NCBI GenBank assembly: GCA_024278035.1
Contig: JAJRUA010000378.1
Coordinates: 1-7,275 of the forward strand
Reading direction: 5' to 3'
DNA: 7,275 bases
Source of the DNA: Planctomycetota bacterium
GTDB taxonomy: Bacteria; Planctomycetota; Planctomycetia; Pirellulales; Lacipirellulaceae
In this document: one piece after another, positions 6,555 to 7,275 of the stretch
Numbering within the stretch: position 1 is the first letter of the stretch
How the letters are laid out: the number at the start of each line of letters is the position of its first letter
Program-made: the position numbers and the translations under genes
Notes under the pieces: generated by a model
What the model saw: the letters and a program-made list of their open reading frames with translations, nothing else
Database searches by the model: none
What the model was told of the DNA's origin: nothing

Positions 6555-6745
6555 AAAAGAAGAATTAGACGCGGATGAACGCGGATCAGGCGGATAAAAC
6601 GCGGATTTCTTGTCCTCTCATTGAAGCCAGCAAAGAGGTTAAGGCTTCACTTTAATGGCAATCCAATCTTAGTTTTTTAATCCACGCGTCGATCCGCTTG
6701 GTCCGCCCAGTATTTCTACACTGCTCCGCGTCTAATTCTTCTTTT
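6555..6745. repeat. Large palindromic intergenic repeat built from CGCGGAT units
   Basis: A perfect 21-bp inverted repeat (6555-6575 and 6725-6745, core GAATTAGACGCGG) bounds this element. Inside the left arm, ACGCGGAT begins at 6569, 6579 and 6599, with GGCGGAT at 6589, giving a spacing near 10 bases. The right side mirrors this imperfectly (ATCCACGCG, ATCCGC, GTCCGCC, TCCGCGTC). A 7-bp hairpin (TGAAGCC at 6622-6628, GGCTTCA at 6643-6649) sits near the centre. It fills nearly all of the gap between deoC and the divergent PNP gene. I recall comparable GCGGAT-unit repeats in planctomycete and verrucomicrobial intergenic DNA; this was not verified. It could act as a terminator-like or processing structure within the cluster transcript. 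Confidence 0.8.
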
Positions 6746-6755
6746 AGGTAGTGTA

Positions 6756-7275
6756 TTAGTAAGAACTTTGGGTTTCCGCTTGTTCGCCTTTTTCACCGGC
6801 GGCTAGCATCTGTGTGCCGCTGGTGCCGAGACGCGTCGCTCCGAGTTCGACAAGTTTTACAGCGTCGGCGTAAGAGCGGATGCCGCCCGACGCTTTTACT
6901 GCGACAGCCGGGCCACAGTGCTTGCGCATCAGGGCAATGTCGTGGGGCGTGGCACCCGTTGACTTCATGTTGCCATCGGCATCTTTGACAAAGCCAAAGC
7001 CGGTCGAAGTTTTTACGAATGCCGCACCGGCCGCTTCGCATATCTCGCATAGCTTGATCTTCACTTTGTCGTCGGGCAAAAGTCCCGTTTCGAAGATCAC
7101 TTTCGTAATAACGCCAGCGCTCTTCGCCGCATCGACCACTGCCTTAATGTCTTCGGCAACGTAATCCCAATCCCCTGCCAGGACGCGGCCAATGTTGACG
7201 ACCATATCAACTTCCGTCGCCCCATTCGTGCAAGCGGTGAGTGTCTCGGCAACCTTGGTAGCGGTCGAAGTGCCA
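6756..7275 (-). CDS. deoC: Deoxyribose-phosphate aldolase (5' end outside the window)
   Basis: This class I aldolase cleaves 2-deoxyribose-5-phosphate to glyceraldehyde-3-phosphate and acetaldehyde, the last step of deoxynucleoside catabolism. About 173 residues are visible of a usual 215-260. The frame runs to the window edge: residues before the internal ATG at 7205 read TACTNGATEVD and continue straight into MVVNIG, so that ATG is not the start. Catalytic features are present: the conserved Asp of VDMVVN, the Schiff-base Lys in FVKTSTGFG (codon 7011-7013), and the second Lys in VKASGGIR (codon 6894-6896). The C-terminus ends in a short polar tail, EQAETQSSY. It is the most upstream visible gene of the cluster, so a promoter or further genes probably lie beyond 7275. 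Its substrate derives from deoxyribose-1-phosphate made by DeoA and the PNPs, after isomerisation by a phosphopentomutase not seen here. Confidence 0.95.
   Translation of the reverse strand, partial: GTSTATKVAETLTACTNGATEVDMVVNIGRVLAGDWDYVAEDIKAVVDAAKSAGVITKVIFETGLLPDDKVKIKLCEICEAAGAAFVKTSTGFGFVKDADGNMKSTGATPHDIALMRKHCGPAVAVKASGGIRSYADAVKLVELGATRLGTSGTQMLAAGEKGEQAETQSSY

Noticed and set aside
6555..6745. Insertion sequence or MITE with 21-bp terminal inverted repeats
   Set aside because: The inverted arms would fit a small non-autonomous element, but I see no flanking target-site duplication, and the inner arrays of CGCGGAT better fit a palindromic intergenic repeat.

Overview
The window looks like chromosomal DNA from a planctomycete, probably near the Pirellulaceae. 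The clues are a long secreted protein with a TPR-like middle, a degenerate esterase fold and a C-terminal strand-rich tail of a type I associate with planctomycetes; weak or absent Shine-Dalgarno sites at most starts; moderately high GC; and inverted, short-unit repeats in the intergenic gaps. This assignment rests on recall and pattern, not on a search.

Layout. Positions 1-132 hold the basic C-terminal tail of an upstream plus-strand gene. Positions 133-434 are non-coding and carry several hairpins and a possible promoter. Positions 435-2831 (plus) encode a secreted protein whose esterase-like domain appears to have lost its catalytic Ser and His. This gene converges on a five-gene minus-strand cluster that fills the rest of the window. 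In transcription order the cluster is deoC (5' end outside the window), a divergent purine nucleoside phosphorylase, a canonical purine nucleoside phosphorylase, thymidine phosphorylase deoA, and cytidine deaminase cdd.

The cluster is a nucleoside salvage and catabolism set. Cdd converts (deoxy)cytidine to (deoxy)uridine. DeoA and the two PNPs split nucleosides with phosphate into free bases and (deoxy)ribose-1-phosphate. DeoC cleaves deoxyribose-5-phosphate to glyceraldehyde-3-phosphate and acetaldehyde. The linking enzyme, phosphopentomutase (deoB), is not in the window.

The most interesting protein signal is the tandem PNP pair. The second copy replaces three active-site residues with those found in 5'-methylthioadenosine phosphorylase (Ser to Thr at the phosphate loop, Asn to Asp at the base, His to Val near the 5' position). 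This suggests a 6-aminopurine or 5'-modified nucleoside specificity alongside the ordinary 6-oxopurine enzyme. The most interesting non-coding signal is that two gaps inside the cluster carry large palindromes built from different short units (CAGGAT and CGCGGAT), and a third gap carries a small tandem of another unit. One palindrome supplies a spurious N-terminal extension to deoA if the most upstream ATG is used. I see no clear new defence, mobile or CRISPR system here.
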